A stretch of DNA of 64,000 nt from Brevibacillus sp. DP1.3A. Its GTDB lineage: Bacteria; Bacillota; Bacilli; Brevibacillales; Brevibacillaceae. How positions within the stretch are numbered: the stretch's first letter is position 1; each line of letters starts with the position of its first letter. The DNA lies in the NCBI RefSeq assembly GCF_013284245.2, contig NZ_CP085876.1, forward strand, positions 1,003,001 through 1,067,000, given 5' to 3'. The translations under genes were made by a program, and so were the position numbers. Under the pieces are notes generated by a model. The model was not told the origin of the DNA. It did not search any database and saw only the letters and a list, made by a program, of their open reading frames with translations. Shown in pieces: positions 44,778-53,873 of this stretch.

Positions 44778-45776
44778 GTGGCAGATAAAAAGTTTAGCTT
44801 ATTTGATTTTATTTATAAATACGGAACGGTTGCCGTTATCGTTATTGTCATGTTGTTATTCAGTTTGACCAACCCGTATTTCTTCACGTACGACAACTTG
44901 ACGGACATTCTTCGCTCCATCTCGATTGTGACATTTGTCGCGATTGGCGTTACGTTCTCGCTGATTGTCGGAGGCTTTGATTTGTCTGTAGGATCGACGG
45001 TTTCATTGACCACAGTTGTTTCTGCTTCCATGATGGTTTGGTACGAACAAGGAGTCTTCACGACACTAGTTGTTCCGATTGTACTCAGCTTGCTCGTAGG
45101 GTTGGTCAACGCCTTCTTGGTCGTGAAAATCCGCATTCCTGATTTGCTGGCTACTCTAGCAATGCTCTACATCGTCAATGGCATTCATATGACGTATTCC
45201 CAAGGCTACTCGATCTACGCAAATATGCCGATGCAGGACGGCTCACAGGCACCGGGAAAATTCCAGGAATGGTTCCTCTGGCTGGGCCAAGGAGAAATTC
45301 TTTCCGTACCGGTTCCGGTTATCCTGACCTTTTTACTTGTCGCGATCACGCATGTGTACTTGACCTATACGAGACAGGGGCGGATGCTGTACATGACAGG
45401 TGGCAATTTGGAAGCTGCCCGTCTGTCGGGGATTCCTGTGAATCGCTATCGTACCTTGGCTTATGTGCTCTCCGCACTTTTTGCGGGCTTGGGCGGGATG
45501 CTCTTGGCAGCGCGGATCGGTACCGGGCAGGTGAGTAGTGGTGGCTCCATGCTGATGGATGCAGTAGCGGCTGCTTTCGTAGGCTTCTCCGTATTCGGCG
45601 CTGGAAAGCCAAACGTATTCGGTACATTTGTGGGAGCCATCCTGATCGGGGTGCTGCTCAACGGCATGACGATGCTCAATCTGCCGTACTACGCTTACGA
45701 TATTATCAAAGGAACGGTATTGGCGCTCGCTTTGGCTGTGACCTATTATCAACTGCGCAGAAAACGAAACGCTTAG
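44778..45776 (+). CDS. sugar ABC transporter permease, RbsC-like
   Basis: 332 residues from GTG 44778 (GGAGGTGA at 44764-44771), preferred over the GTG at 44769. CUT2 permease of the BPD_transp_2 family with about ten membrane segments and the motif FDLSVGSTVSLT near residue 70 and GGNLEAARLSGIPVNR in the cytoplasmic EAA-like loop. It completes the importer with the two genes upstream. Confidence 0.93.
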   Translation: MADKKFSLFDFIYKYGTVAVIVIVMLLFSLTNPYFFTYDNLTDILRSISIVTFVAIGVTFSLIVGGFDLSVGSTVSLTTVVSASMMVWYEQGVFTTLVVPIVLSLLVGLVNAFLVVKIRIPDLLATLAMLYIVNGIHMTYSQGYSIYANMPMQDGSQAPGKFQEWFLWLGQGEILSVPVPVILTFLLVAITHVYLTYTRQGRMLYMTGGNLEAARLSGIPVNRYRTLAYVLSALFAGLGGMLLAARIGTGQVSSGGSMLMDAVAAAFVGFSVFGAGKPNVFGTFVGAILIGVLLNGMTMLNLPYYAYDIIKGTVLALALAVTYYQLRRKRNA

Positions 45777-45920
45777 AAACGTAACGTTCTTCTTACTTTT
45801 CTCTCATCAATTTCTCATCTTCCTATTATTCCCTTCTCTTTTTTGAAGCTTAGTATTGGTCTTACTCAAGTGAGACAAATGCGAAAGCAAATTCAAATAA
45901 AGAGAAGGGATGTTGTTTTT

Positions 45921-47105
45921 ATGCGTATACTCGTTGTGCCTTCGGGCTTTAAGGAAAGTTTAGATGCCGAGCAAGCAGCAGAATGCATGAAAGAAGGAAT
46001 TCTGCGCGTACTCCCGCTCTCCCAAGTACAGACACTGCCGATGGTAGATGGAGGAGAAGGTTTTACAAAAGCAATTGTGAAAATTTCGAATGGCTCGATT
46101 ATTGATAAGGAAGTAACTGGCCCTGTAGGAGAAAAGGTTCCTTCCCATTTCGGGATATTCGGATCAAAGACGACAGGTCAAACGGCTGTGATTGAGATGG
46201 CGGCAGCAGCGGGACTGCGACTAGTTCCAAGAAGCTTGCGTGATCCGCGCAAAACGACGACACATGGCGTCGGTGAATTGATCAAAGCGGCGCTGGACAT
46301 GGGGGCAGATCGTATTTTGCTAGGCTGCGGCGATTCCGGTACTTCCGATGGCGGGGCAGGCATGGCGCAAGCACTTGGCGCGAAATTTTTGGATGCAAGC
46401 GGTCAAGAAATCCGTATTGAAGGCGGAATCTCGCTGGCAAAAGTAACGAAAATCGATGTATCCGGCATGGACAAAAGACTCAAGCAGGTGCAAATCGATG
46501 TGGCTTGCAACTGGTTTAACAAGCTGTGTGGGGAAAACGGAGTCGCTCGCGTGTTTGGCCCGCAAAAGGGAGCGACACCTGAGCAAGTGGTTGAGCTGGA
46601 AGAAGCACTCGAACAATTCGCGGCTATCATCGAGCGGGATTTCGGTAGCGATGTCAGAGAAATGCCGGGTAGTGGTGCATCGGGTGGCTTGGGTGCCGGA
46701 CTGCATGCGCTGACGGGTGCGAATCTGTATCCACGCTACGACATTATCATGAAGTACATTGATTTGGATCGGATGCTTCAAGAGACAGACCTTGTGTTTA
46801 CGGCGGAAGGAAGCATTGATTTTCAAACCCCACGAGGAAAAATTCCAGTGGAAGTGGCGAAGCGGGCGAAAAAGCATGCCCTGCCAGTGGTGGCTTTGGT
46901 GGGGACTGTTGGCAAAGGTGCAAGACTCAATTATGAGCACGGAATTGATGCGTACACGAGTATTTTGCCGATGCCGTCTACGTTGGAGGAAGCGTTTATG
47001 CATGCGCAAAAATGGCTGACCGATTGCTCGGAAAGCTCCATGCGAACCATCATGGTGGGCCTGCAGCTCGCAAATCGTTTAATGGAGAAGGAGCAAGTAT
47101 CGTGA
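45921..47105 (+). CDS. glxK: glycerate kinase
   Basis: 394 residues from ATG 45921 behind AGAAGGGATG. Glycerate-kinase type I features: VPSGFKESLDAEQAAECM at the start, MVDGGEGFT, GCGDSGTSDGGAGMAQALG and GASGGLGAGLHAL. It phosphorylates D-glycerate to a phosphoglycerate. It overlaps the following transporter gene (GTGA), so the two probably handle glycerate or a related acid together. Confidence 0.92.
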   Translation: MRILVVPSGFKESLDAEQAAECMKEGILRVLPLSQVQTLPMVDGGEGFTKAIVKISNGSIIDKEVTGPVGEKVPSHFGIFGSKTTGQTAVIEMAAAAGLRLVPRSLRDPRKTTTHGVGELIKAALDMGADRILLGCGDSGTSDGGAGMAQALGAKFLDASGQEIRIEGGISLAKVTKIDVSGMDKRLKQVQIDVACNWFNKLCGENGVARVFGPQKGATPEQVVELEEALEQFAAIIERDFGSDVREMPGSGASGGLGAGLHALTGANLYPRYDIIMKYIDLDRMLQETDLVFTAEGSIDFQTPRGKIPVEVAKRAKKHALPVVALVGTVGKGARLNYEHGIDAYTSILPMPSTLEEAFMHAQKWLTDCSESSMRTIMVGLQLANRLMEKEQVS

Positions 47106-48502
47106 TTGCACAGACTGCTGCAAAGGAAAGACCTGCCTGGGTCCTTCCGATTGTCCTGATTATGTTCGCTGAACTACTGCTTATGTTGCCGTCTTCCCTG
47201 ACATTTGAAGCCAAATGGAGCTTGTTCTGCTTCTGTGTCGCCGTGATCCTGTGGACGACCACCTCGCTGAACTCCGCCTATGTGGCGATAGGCTCCGTGT
47301 TACTCCTCGTCGTGACAGGAACGGCTGACCAGGAAATTTTGTTCGACTCGCTCGCCTCCGATGTCATTTGGTTAATGATTGGCTCGTTCATTCTCGGCGG
47401 TGCTCTTCAAGTGACTGGCTTGGCAGGCAAACTCACAGATCTGGTCGTGAGCCGCGCAAAGAATGTTAAAAGCTTGTTTTGGCTCTTGACGGTCGTCGTT
47501 CAATTTCTCGCTTTCTTTATCCCGTCTACTTCTGGACGCGCAGCGGTGCTACTGCCTGTTTTCCACTCGCTGACCTCAGAAATCGGGAACAAGCAAATCA
47601 CGAAAGCCATGGCGATCCTGATTCCGACGATTATTTTAGTATCGACGAGCTCCACCATGATCGGAGCGGGCTCCCATTTTATCGCACTCGATATGCTGAA
47701 GGAGTTCAATGGGGAAGGGATTAGCTTTGCAGAGTGGCTGTTGTGGGGACTGCCGTTTGGGGTAGTGGCCAGCATCGTTACTTGCCGGATTGTTCTGGCT
47801 CTGTTTCTCACTAAAGAAGAGATGCAGCGCCCACTTGCGAGCAAAAAGCTCTCCCTTACCTTGTCCCGCAATGAAAAATATACGGTTGCTGTGATCGGGG
47901 CGATGGTCATTTTCTGGCTGACAGAGCGGTTTCACGGAATCGAGATTGCAACCACGACAGTTGTCGGCGCCTTTCTTTTGACACTGCCGAATGTGGGCGT
48001 CATGAAATGGAAGGATGGCGTACAGTCTGTCTCGTGGAACCTGATTCTGTTTGTAGGGGCAGCCATTGCCCTCGGAAAGTCGTTGTTGGACAGCGGCGCG
48101 GCAGAGTGGATCATGAAGAAGCTGTTCACGATCACCGAGCAGCTGGAAGGGGAATCGTCGCTGCTGATCATTGGGGTTATTACTTTGCTGACACTGACCT
48201 CCCATCTGTACATTACATCGCATACAACGAGAGCCGTTATTCTTGTTCCACCGCTTCTCTACTTTGCGAGCAGCCTTGAATTGAATGAAGTGACTGTGTT
48301 GTTCTTAGGAATCGTCGGTATGAACTACTGCCTGACCTTCCCTGTCAGCTCCAAAGCATTGCTCATGTTCCAGGAAAGCGGCAAGGAGACCTTTTTGCCT
48401 AAGGATTTGCTGCGGTTGAGCTTGTATGCAGGTGCGGCCCACGCGATCCTGATGGTCGTCTTTTATTATGCGTACTGGCAGTGGGTAGGGTTATCAATAT
48501 AA
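47102..48502 (+). CDS. DASS/SLC13-type anion transporter
   Basis: 466 residues from GTG 47102, which overlaps the glycerate-kinase stop (AAGGAG at 47088-47093). About twelve membrane segments. The paired SNT-like motifs appear as IPSTSGRAAVLLPV near residue 135 and TSHTTRAVILVPP near 380. The family carries di- and monocarboxylates with Na+. Coupling to glycerate kinase makes glycerate, or a precursor, the likely substrate. Confidence 0.87.
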   Translation: MIAQTAAKERPAWVLPIVLIMFAELLLMLPSSLTFEAKWSLFCFCVAVILWTTTSLNSAYVAIGSVLLLVVTGTADQEILFDSLASDVIWLMIGSFILGGALQVTGLAGKLTDLVVSRAKNVKSLFWLLTVVVQFLAFFIPSTSGRAAVLLPVFHSLTSEIGNKQITKAMAILIPTIILVSTSSTMIGAGSHFIALDMLKEFNGEGISFAEWLLWGLPFGVVASIVTCRIVLALFLTKEEMQRPLASKKLSLTLSRNEKYTVAVIGAMVIFWLTERFHGIEIATTTVVGAFLLTLPNVGVMKWKDGVQSVSWNLILFVGAAIALGKSLLDSGAAEWIMKKLFTITEQLEGESSLLIIGVITLLTLTSHLYITSHTTRAVILVPPLLYFASSLELNEVTVLFLGIVGMNYCLTFPVSSKALLMFQESGKETFLPKDLLRLSLYAGAAHAILMVVFYYAYWQWVGLSI

Positions 48503-48599
48503 GTAAAAAATTATATCTTTCGTACGGATTACTCTTTGATCCACAGCCAATATTTGCTAAACTCATCTGGATAATGGATGCAAGGCTTAGGAGGATTAC

Positions 48600-49286
48600 A
48601 TGTCGGAGCGAATATTAATTGTGGAAGATGAAGAGAAAATTGCTCGTGTGATTCAATTAGAGCTGGAATACGAAGGATACGAAAGCGAGATCGCCAAAAC
48701 AGGGCTTGAGGCGCTGGAACAATACAATCAAGGTGGATGGAACTTGATTTTGCTCGATGTACTGCTGCCAGGCTTGTCAGGCATAGAAGTGCTTCGCCGG
48801 ATTCGGGTAAAGGACTCCGCGACGCCAGTCATTTTATTGACGGCCAGAAATGCTGTCGTAGACAAAGTGAATGGACTCGATCAAGGCGCGAACGACTACA
48901 TCACGAAACCTTTTGAAATCGAGGAACTGCTGGCTCGCATCCGTTCCTGCCTCCGTTTGTCCCAAATGACGAGGAAAGTGGAAGCCAGCTCCAAAGTAGA
49001 GGTAGCAGATTTAAGCCTGGATGAAAAATCACGGGAAGTGACGAGAGGCTCCAGTCAGATCGAGCTGACGCCGCGTGAATTCGATTTGTTGCTTTATCTG
49101 ATGCAGAATAAAAACCAAGTTCTGAATCGTGAACAGATTCTTACACACGTATGGGGATTTGATTATTTCGGAGACACAAATGTCGTTGACGTGTATATCC
49201 GTTACTTGCGTAAAAAGGTGGACCAAGGGTATGAAACCCCGCTTTTGCATACAGTACGAGGCGTTGGTTATATGCTGAAGGGGTAG
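48600..49286 (+). CDS. OmpR-family response regulator, YkoG-like
   Basis: 228 residues. Receiver domain with the acidic pocket EDEEK, phospho-acceptor Asp in LILLDVLLPG near residue 53, T in LLTARN and K in ITKPFE. C-terminal OmpR winged helix (LTPREFDLLLYLMQNKNQVL, FDYFGDTNVVDVYIRYLRKK). Directly precedes its histidine kinase. Order with a kinase and a PepSY gene resembles B. subtilis ykoGHI. Confidence 0.92.
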   Translation: MSERILIVEDEEKIARVIQLELEYEGYESEIAKTGLEALEQYNQGGWNLILLDVLLPGLSGIEVLRRIRVKDSATPVILLTARNAVVDKVNGLDQGANDYITKPFEIEELLARIRSCLRLSQMTRKVEASSKVEVADLSLDEKSREVTRGSSQIELTPREFDLLLYLMQNKNQVLNREQILTHVWGFDYFGDTNVVDVYIRYLRKKVDQGYETPLLHTVRGVGYMLKG

Positions 49287-49289
49287 ATT

Positions 49290-50654
49290 ATGAAAATCAA
49301 AAATAAAATTCATTTGTTCTCTACGGTCGCACTTTTGCTAATGTTGCTCATGGTAAACAGCTTCATTTACTTCATGTTCTACAAAGTGACAACAGACGGC
49401 GAGCTGGATCGTCTACAACGAGAAGTTCTGCACATCCAGAGTGGACTCAATCAGATCGGTGTAGAAAGTTTCGACCCTGCTACGCTCTTGCAGCCGTATT
49501 TGCCGTCGAACGGGATGATCCGGATTATCGATCAAGAGTCGCGAGCCATCGTCACGCAGGAAGTAGACAGCACACAGCCAATCCCGGCACCGAAGCCCAT
49601 CTTTGATAGAAAAGCGAGTGACGGTGTCTTCGATGTCAACGGAGCGAAATACGCGTACGTCAAGGTCCCGATCATTTGGACGAATGGGAAAATTGTCACG
49701 TTAGAAGTCATTGAAAGTATTGCGGGTTTGCAAGAAAATTTGAGCCTGCTGCAAAACGTTCTGTTGTTTGCTTCGCTGTTCGTGCTGATTCCTGCTTTTT
49801 TTGCAGGACGCATGTTGAGCAATCTGATTTTGCGACCAGTCAACTCGATGATACAAACGATGGAAGACATTCAAGCACGTAGTATTTTTAAGAAAATACC
49901 GCTTGAGCACACATCCAAGGATGAATTGCACGCGTTAGGAAGTACCTTTAACAAAATGATGGATTTATTGCAGCAAAACTTCGAGAAGCAGCAGCAGTTT
50001 GTCTCAGATGCTTCCCATGAATTGAAAACGCCGCTGACTGTAGTAGAAAGCTATGCGAAGCTGTTGAAACGTTGGGGAACGAAAAAGCCGGAGGTTCTGG
50101 CAGAGTCGGTGGAGGCGATCTATTCGGAAGCCGTGCGCATGAAGGATATGACCAATCAAATGCTCCTTCTCGCAAACAATAGCGCCGAATGGAATCTGGA
50201 TGTCAAAGAGATCGACTTGATCCCGATGTGCCAAACGACCATTACACAATTGACCAATGCGTATGGCAGGTCCTTTCAACTGGGCGCAAACCACGAGTCG
50301 GTTCCTGTGATGGCCGATGAACAAAAACTAAAACAAGTGCTCGTCGTTTTACTCGACAATGCGATGAAATACAGCTCCAATGAAATCGAGGTTGGGGTGG
50401 GGCTTCAAGGGGACCGGCCTTATTTCTCGGTGAAGGATTACGGAATGGGGATTCCCAAAGAAGATTTGCAGCATGTTTTTGACCGTTTCTTCCGTGTAGA
50501 CAAAGCCCGCAGCCGCGAAACAGGGGGCGTAGGATTAGGTCTTTCCATTGCCAAACAGATCGTTGATGCCCATCAAGGCGATATTGCACTGGATAGCGAA
50601 GAAGGGAAATGGACGCTCGTGACCGTTTTTTTGCCGGGGCAGGCTAAGAAATAG
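49290..50654 (+). CDS. sensor histidine kinase, YkoH-like
   Basis: 454 residues. Membrane segments at about 10-32 and 150-172 flank an extracytoplasmic sensor. HAMP about 172-225; HisKA with SDASHELKTPLTVVESYA; HATPase with VLLDNAMKYSS (N), VKDYGMGIP (G1) and GGVGLGLSIAKQIVDAH (G2). Starts 3 bp after the regulator stop. The PepSY protein downstream may be its target or an accessory sensor. Confidence 0.92.
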   Translation: MKIKNKIHLFSTVALLLMLLMVNSFIYFMFYKVTTDGELDRLQREVLHIQSGLNQIGVESFDPATLLQPYLPSNGMIRIIDQESRAIVTQEVDSTQPIPAPKPIFDRKASDGVFDVNGAKYAYVKVPIIWTNGKIVTLEVIESIAGLQENLSLLQNVLLFASLFVLIPAFFAGRMLSNLILRPVNSMIQTMEDIQARSIFKKIPLEHTSKDELHALGSTFNKMMDLLQQNFEKQQQFVSDASHELKTPLTVVESYAKLLKRWGTKKPEVLAESVEAIYSEAVRMKDMTNQMLLLANNSAEWNLDVKEIDLIPMCQTTITQLTNAYGRSFQLGANHESVPVMADEQKLKQVLVVLLDNAMKYSSNEIEVGVGLQGDRPYFSVKDYGMGIPKEDLQHVFDRFFRVDKARSRETGGVGLGLSIAKQIVDAHQGDIALDSEEGKWTLVTVFLPGQAKK

Positions 50655-50666
50655 CAGGAGGTACGT

Positions 50667-51527
50667 ATGAATAAAAAATGGAAAATAGGGCTGCTGGCGA
50701 GTTTTCTGTTGGTCACTACGGCATTTGGCATGCAACGGATCTTCGCGAGCATGGATTTGCAGTCATTGTCAGCGGAGGAAGTCAAACAGATCGTGACGGC
50801 CCGCTACCCGGGGAAGATTGAATCGATCTCCATGACGGATGTAGGAGAAAACAGCATTTACAATCTCCAACTCCTCAATGAGCGCGGAACATATAGTGTG
50901 ATGGTGAATGCATATACGGGCGAAATTATTGATTTGAAGGAGCTCTCATTGGTCGCAGCCACTGCGCAGCCGAAGGCAAACGAAACGGCGGCGAATCCAA
51001 CGCAGCCGGGTTCAAATCCGACAGCCAGTACAGCGCCGCAACCGAATAACGGCGGGAAGGATGCTTCAGGCAACGCCACCAAGCCAGTAGGTACGGGGAC
51101 GGTTGCGCCAGGTAAACAACAGCCAGCTACAACCCAAACCCAAACACAGCAGCCGAAACCGAATCAAAGCTCGAAACCACCAGTGCAGCCACAGACCAAA
51201 ATTACCGAACAGCAAGCGAAACAGATTGCGACAGAAAGAACAAGTGGCGGCAAGATCGATGATGTTGATTTAATCGAGACAAAGAGTGGGGCAGTCTATC
51301 GGGTGATCACGATAAAAGACTCCAAAACGGTAGATGTACGCATACATGCTATTACCGGAAAAGTGCTCTCGACTACGACCATCGACAATAGCTCTACCGA
51401 TGATGACGATGATGATCTGACACCAGTTGATAAAAATGGCAGTGCTCCGGCCGATAAATCTTCAAGTGATGACAAGAACACCAATGACACCGACGACGAT
51501 GATCTTGATGATGGTGATGATGATTAA
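50667..51527 (+). CDS. PepSY-domain secreted/anchored protein with acidic tail, YkoI-like
   Basis: 286 residues; CAGGAGG upstream. N-terminal signal or anchor (about 5-25). First PepSY domain about 30-92 (LSAEEVKQIVTARYPG...YTGEIIDLKEL). Then about 85 residues of Pro/Thr/Gln/Asn-rich linker, a second PepSY domain (ITEQQAKQIATERTSGG, VRIHAITGKVLS), and a tail of about 45 residues rich in Asp. The last part alternates DDDDDD with Ser/Asn/Lys. Likely a cell-surface protein regulated by the adjacent two-component system. Confidence 0.85.
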   Translation: MNKKWKIGLLASFLLVTTAFGMQRIFASMDLQSLSAEEVKQIVTARYPGKIESISMTDVGENSIYNLQLLNERGTYSVMVNAYTGEIIDLKELSLVAATAQPKANETAANPTQPGSNPTASTAPQPNNGGKDASGNATKPVGTGTVAPGKQQPATTQTQTQQPKPNQSSKPPVQPQTKITEQQAKQIATERTSGGKIDDVDLIETKSGAVYRVITIKDSKTVDVRIHAITGKVLSTTTIDNSSTDDDDDDLTPVDKNGSAPADKSSSDDKNTNDTDDDDLDDGDDD

Positions 51528-51551
51528 GATTTAGTATTCAAATAGAGAAAG

Positions 51552-51579
51552 CCGTCAGTGTCTGCATTGACGGTTTTTT
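51552..51579 (+). terminator. terminator of the ykoGHI-like operon
   Basis: CCGTCAGTG (51552-51560) / CATTGACGG (51565-51573), one G-U pair, then six T. Confidence 0.85.
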
Positions 51580-51603
51580 CGTTCGGGATCGGGAGGGAGA
51601 TTG

Positions 51604-53133
51604 ATGATTGCATATCCGACAGAAGCGGTTCGGGGGACGATGGAGAGATGGTTTGGTTTGTTTCCTGGTTTGCGTGAAATATCTCCTGTGCAAATCAGAA
51701 CGGATGATGCATGGAGAACTTGCGAGATAAAAATAGGTCATGATCGTACAGAACTGGAAATAGACAAAGAAACGGGATATGTGATGGAGTTCGACTTGGA
51801 TAGAACATACGAAGAGTCGATTGTTTTTGGTGAGAGGATCGATGCCGAGTCAGCAACTGAGCGAGCGATAGAAGTGGCGGAAAAATTATACGGGGATCAT
51901 CTGAAAGAGATGGTGAGAGACCATGTAGCGAACCTGAGTGAGTATCGTGAGAAAAAACAATGGGAGCTGTATTATCGTTATGTTTTTCATGGGATTCCGC
52001 TATCAGGAGTACATCTGCGAATAGCTTTGGATGAGTGGGGAAATTTTGTAGGCATCTATTATCGCGGATATCACGATTTTGATCGCAAAAATAAACCTTC
52101 CAAGCCAGAAGTGATAACAAAGGAAGAGGCGGAACAAGCGTACATTGCTTTATTGGAGAAAAACATGATGCTCACATTCGATGAACAGGAGGAAGGGAGG
52201 CTCAAGTATATCCCTGATGAGGCACCACTAGAGTACGTCGTCATTCATGCGGAGACAGGACAAATTGGAAAGTCGGTTATAGGGAGCAGAAAAACTTTAG
52301 AAAACCACTCAGAGGTCATTCCAGTATTTGCCCAAGGGGAATCTATTTTTTTCGCAGACATTCAGGAGATCGAGTTGTGGGTGAAGGAACATTTTCAAAT
52401 AGATGTAACTCACTCAGAGATTGAAAGAGCGACAGTCGTGACTCCGAATGAGGATGGAGTAACTTTTTATCCAAGGAGTGGTTATTTCAGATTCGTTGAC
52501 GCTGCTTCACAGCCTGACTGGCCTCCTACTATCCATTATTACTGGCCATTACCAGAAGATGAAGACGCTGAAACCATGTATGATCCTGATTTTGTATGCG
52601 TTACACTCAATCGAACGACCAACGAGTTACTTGCCTTTACGGTTAATCAAAAAAAGGAGTATAAAACGCCACGGCTATCAGAGTACGATGCGTTGCAAAT
52701 TGCAAAGAGCTTTTTGGAGAAATACATCGAGAAGGGAATTAATGAGCTTCACTATTTTGAGCTTTTTTATTTACGCGGTACCGGAAATACCTATTACTTC
52801 TATGAGCGCCGACAAGGGATTGTTCTAACAAGCCGAATGTACTCCGTAAAAGTGAATCCTTGGACAGGACAGGTAACGGGTTTTTACAAGCATGATGTAC
52901 GCAAAAACAAGGAGATTCCCGATCCAGCCTCTTGTGTGTCTACTCGCGAAGCAGCGAAAAGTTTCTTAAGCCTGCGGGAAGTGGAGCTAGAGTATGTGCA
53001 AGTTGAGAACAGAAGTATAGGTAGAAGGGACAAAGCTCCTGTTCCGTTCCCTGTTTATGGGCTCAAATACACAGGGAGAGAGCGTTATAAATATTTGGAC
53101 GCCATTACAAACCAATTTCACCCCCGATCATAA
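51604..53133 (+). CDS. YcdB/YcdC-like (PepSY-repeat) cytoplasmic protein
   Basis: 509 residues from ATG 51604 (GGGAGGGA upstream). No signal peptide or membrane segment, unlike the two other YcdB-like proteins of the window. Repeating PepSY-like units (VITKEEAEQAYIALLEKN, DALQIAKSFLEKYI, VSTREAAKSFLSL) alternate with Gly-Trp-type strands (YRGYHDFDRKN). It lies next to the PepSY protein gene but behind its terminator. Function unknown. Confidence 0.65.
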   Translation: MIAYPTEAVRGTMERWFGLFPGLREISPVQIRTDDAWRTCEIKIGHDRTELEIDKETGYVMEFDLDRTYEESIVFGERIDAESATERAIEVAEKLYGDHLKEMVRDHVANLSEYREKKQWELYYRYVFHGIPLSGVHLRIALDEWGNFVGIYYRGYHDFDRKNKPSKPEVITKEEAEQAYIALLEKNMMLTFDEQEEGRLKYIPDEAPLEYVVIHAETGQIGKSVIGSRKTLENHSEVIPVFAQGESIFFADIQEIELWVKEHFQIDVTHSEIERATVVTPNEDGVTFYPRSGYFRFVDAASQPDWPPTIHYYWPLPEDEDAETMYDPDFVCVTLNRTTNELLAFTVNQKKEYKTPRLSEYDALQIAKSFLEKYIEKGINELHYFELFYLRGTGNTYYFYERRQGIVLTSRMYSVKVNPWTGQVTGFYKHDVRKNKEIPDPASCVSTREAAKSFLSLREVELEYVQVENRSIGRRDKAPVPFPVYGLKYTGRERYKYLDAITNQFHPRS

Positions 53134-53186
53134 CGCACAGTGAAACTGCAGATACTCTTTGACGTAGAAAGAAAAGAGGGGAGAGG

Positions 53187-53441
53187 ATGTATCTGTTTTT
53201 TGTTGGATTAACGCTTTGCATGATCGCATGGATAGCGGGAGGCGTATTTCTGTATCAAGGGGATTATGTAACAGGAGGAGTCTTGATTATACTAGGCCTT
53301 CTTGTTTTGATTAGCATGATTCTCTATTATTCAACAAACCGGAAAAAGCGTAAAAATTGTTCGCCAGATTGCAACTATCTTCCAGTCGATTGTCCAGATT
53401 GTGATGCACCAGATTGTGATTGCGATTGCAAGCCAGATTGA
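53187..53441 (+). CDS. small membrane protein with Cys/Asp-rich tail
   Basis: 84 residues. Two membrane segments (about 1-23 and 30-50), a basic stop-transfer (NRKKRKN), then a 28-residue tail with seven Cys in CPDC/CDC spacing (NCSPDC, VDCPDCD, PDCDCDC). The tail could bind a metal or form disulfides outside the cell. No family recognised. It precedes a DUF2085 gene by 8 bp. Confidence 0.65.
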   Translation: MYLFFVGLTLCMIAWIAGGVFLYQGDYVTGGVLIILGLLVLISMILYYSTNRKKRKNCSPDCNYLPVDCPDCDAPDCDCDCKPD

Positions 53442-53449
53442 GGGAGTGG

Positions 53450-53779
53450 ATGAAGATCAATACACAGTGGATTCCCTGCCATCGGCGATCAGATCGTTCC
53501 TTTTATATCGGTGGTAAGAAAATGCCGCTATGTGCCAGATGTGTTTCGATACTAGCTGGATACCTGTTGGCGCCTGTTTTTGCAGGGATGCATATCGAGA
53601 CCTCTTACTATTTGATTGGATTCCTTTTATTTCCAATGCTGATTGATGGCTTTACCCAACACTGGAAGTGGCGAACAAGCAATAACATGCTGCGATTTTT
53701 CACAGGGTTCAGTTTTGGAATCGGACAGTCTTTACTCATTTCCAATGTCGTTTGGTTTTTGGTAGAGAGACTGGGGTGA
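53450..53779 (+). CDS. DUF2085 family membrane protein
   Basis: 109 residues from ATG 53450 behind AGGGAGTGG. The DUF2085 start IPCHRRSDRSFYIGGKKMPLCARC has the conserved Cys/His pattern, followed by three membrane segments. Probably cotranscribed with the Cys-rich small gene. Function unknown. Confidence 0.8.
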   Translation: MKINTQWIPCHRRSDRSFYIGGKKMPLCARCVSILAGYLLAPVFAGMHIETSYYLIGFLLFPMLIDGFTQHWKWRTSNNMLRFFTGFSFGIGQSLLISNVVWFLVERLG

Positions 53780-53827
53780 AATGATATGCCTCTATGTACA
53801 CAAAAATTTCAATATTATGGTAATCCT

Positions 53828-53855
53828 TTCACCTGGGACATCCCTCCTATATAAT
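53828..53855 (+). promoter_or_regulatory. candidate promoter of hydrolase gene
   Basis: TTCACC (53828-53833), 16-bp spacer, TATAAT (53850-53855). Confidence 0.35.
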
Positions 53856-53873
53856 ACTGGTGGGGGGATATTA

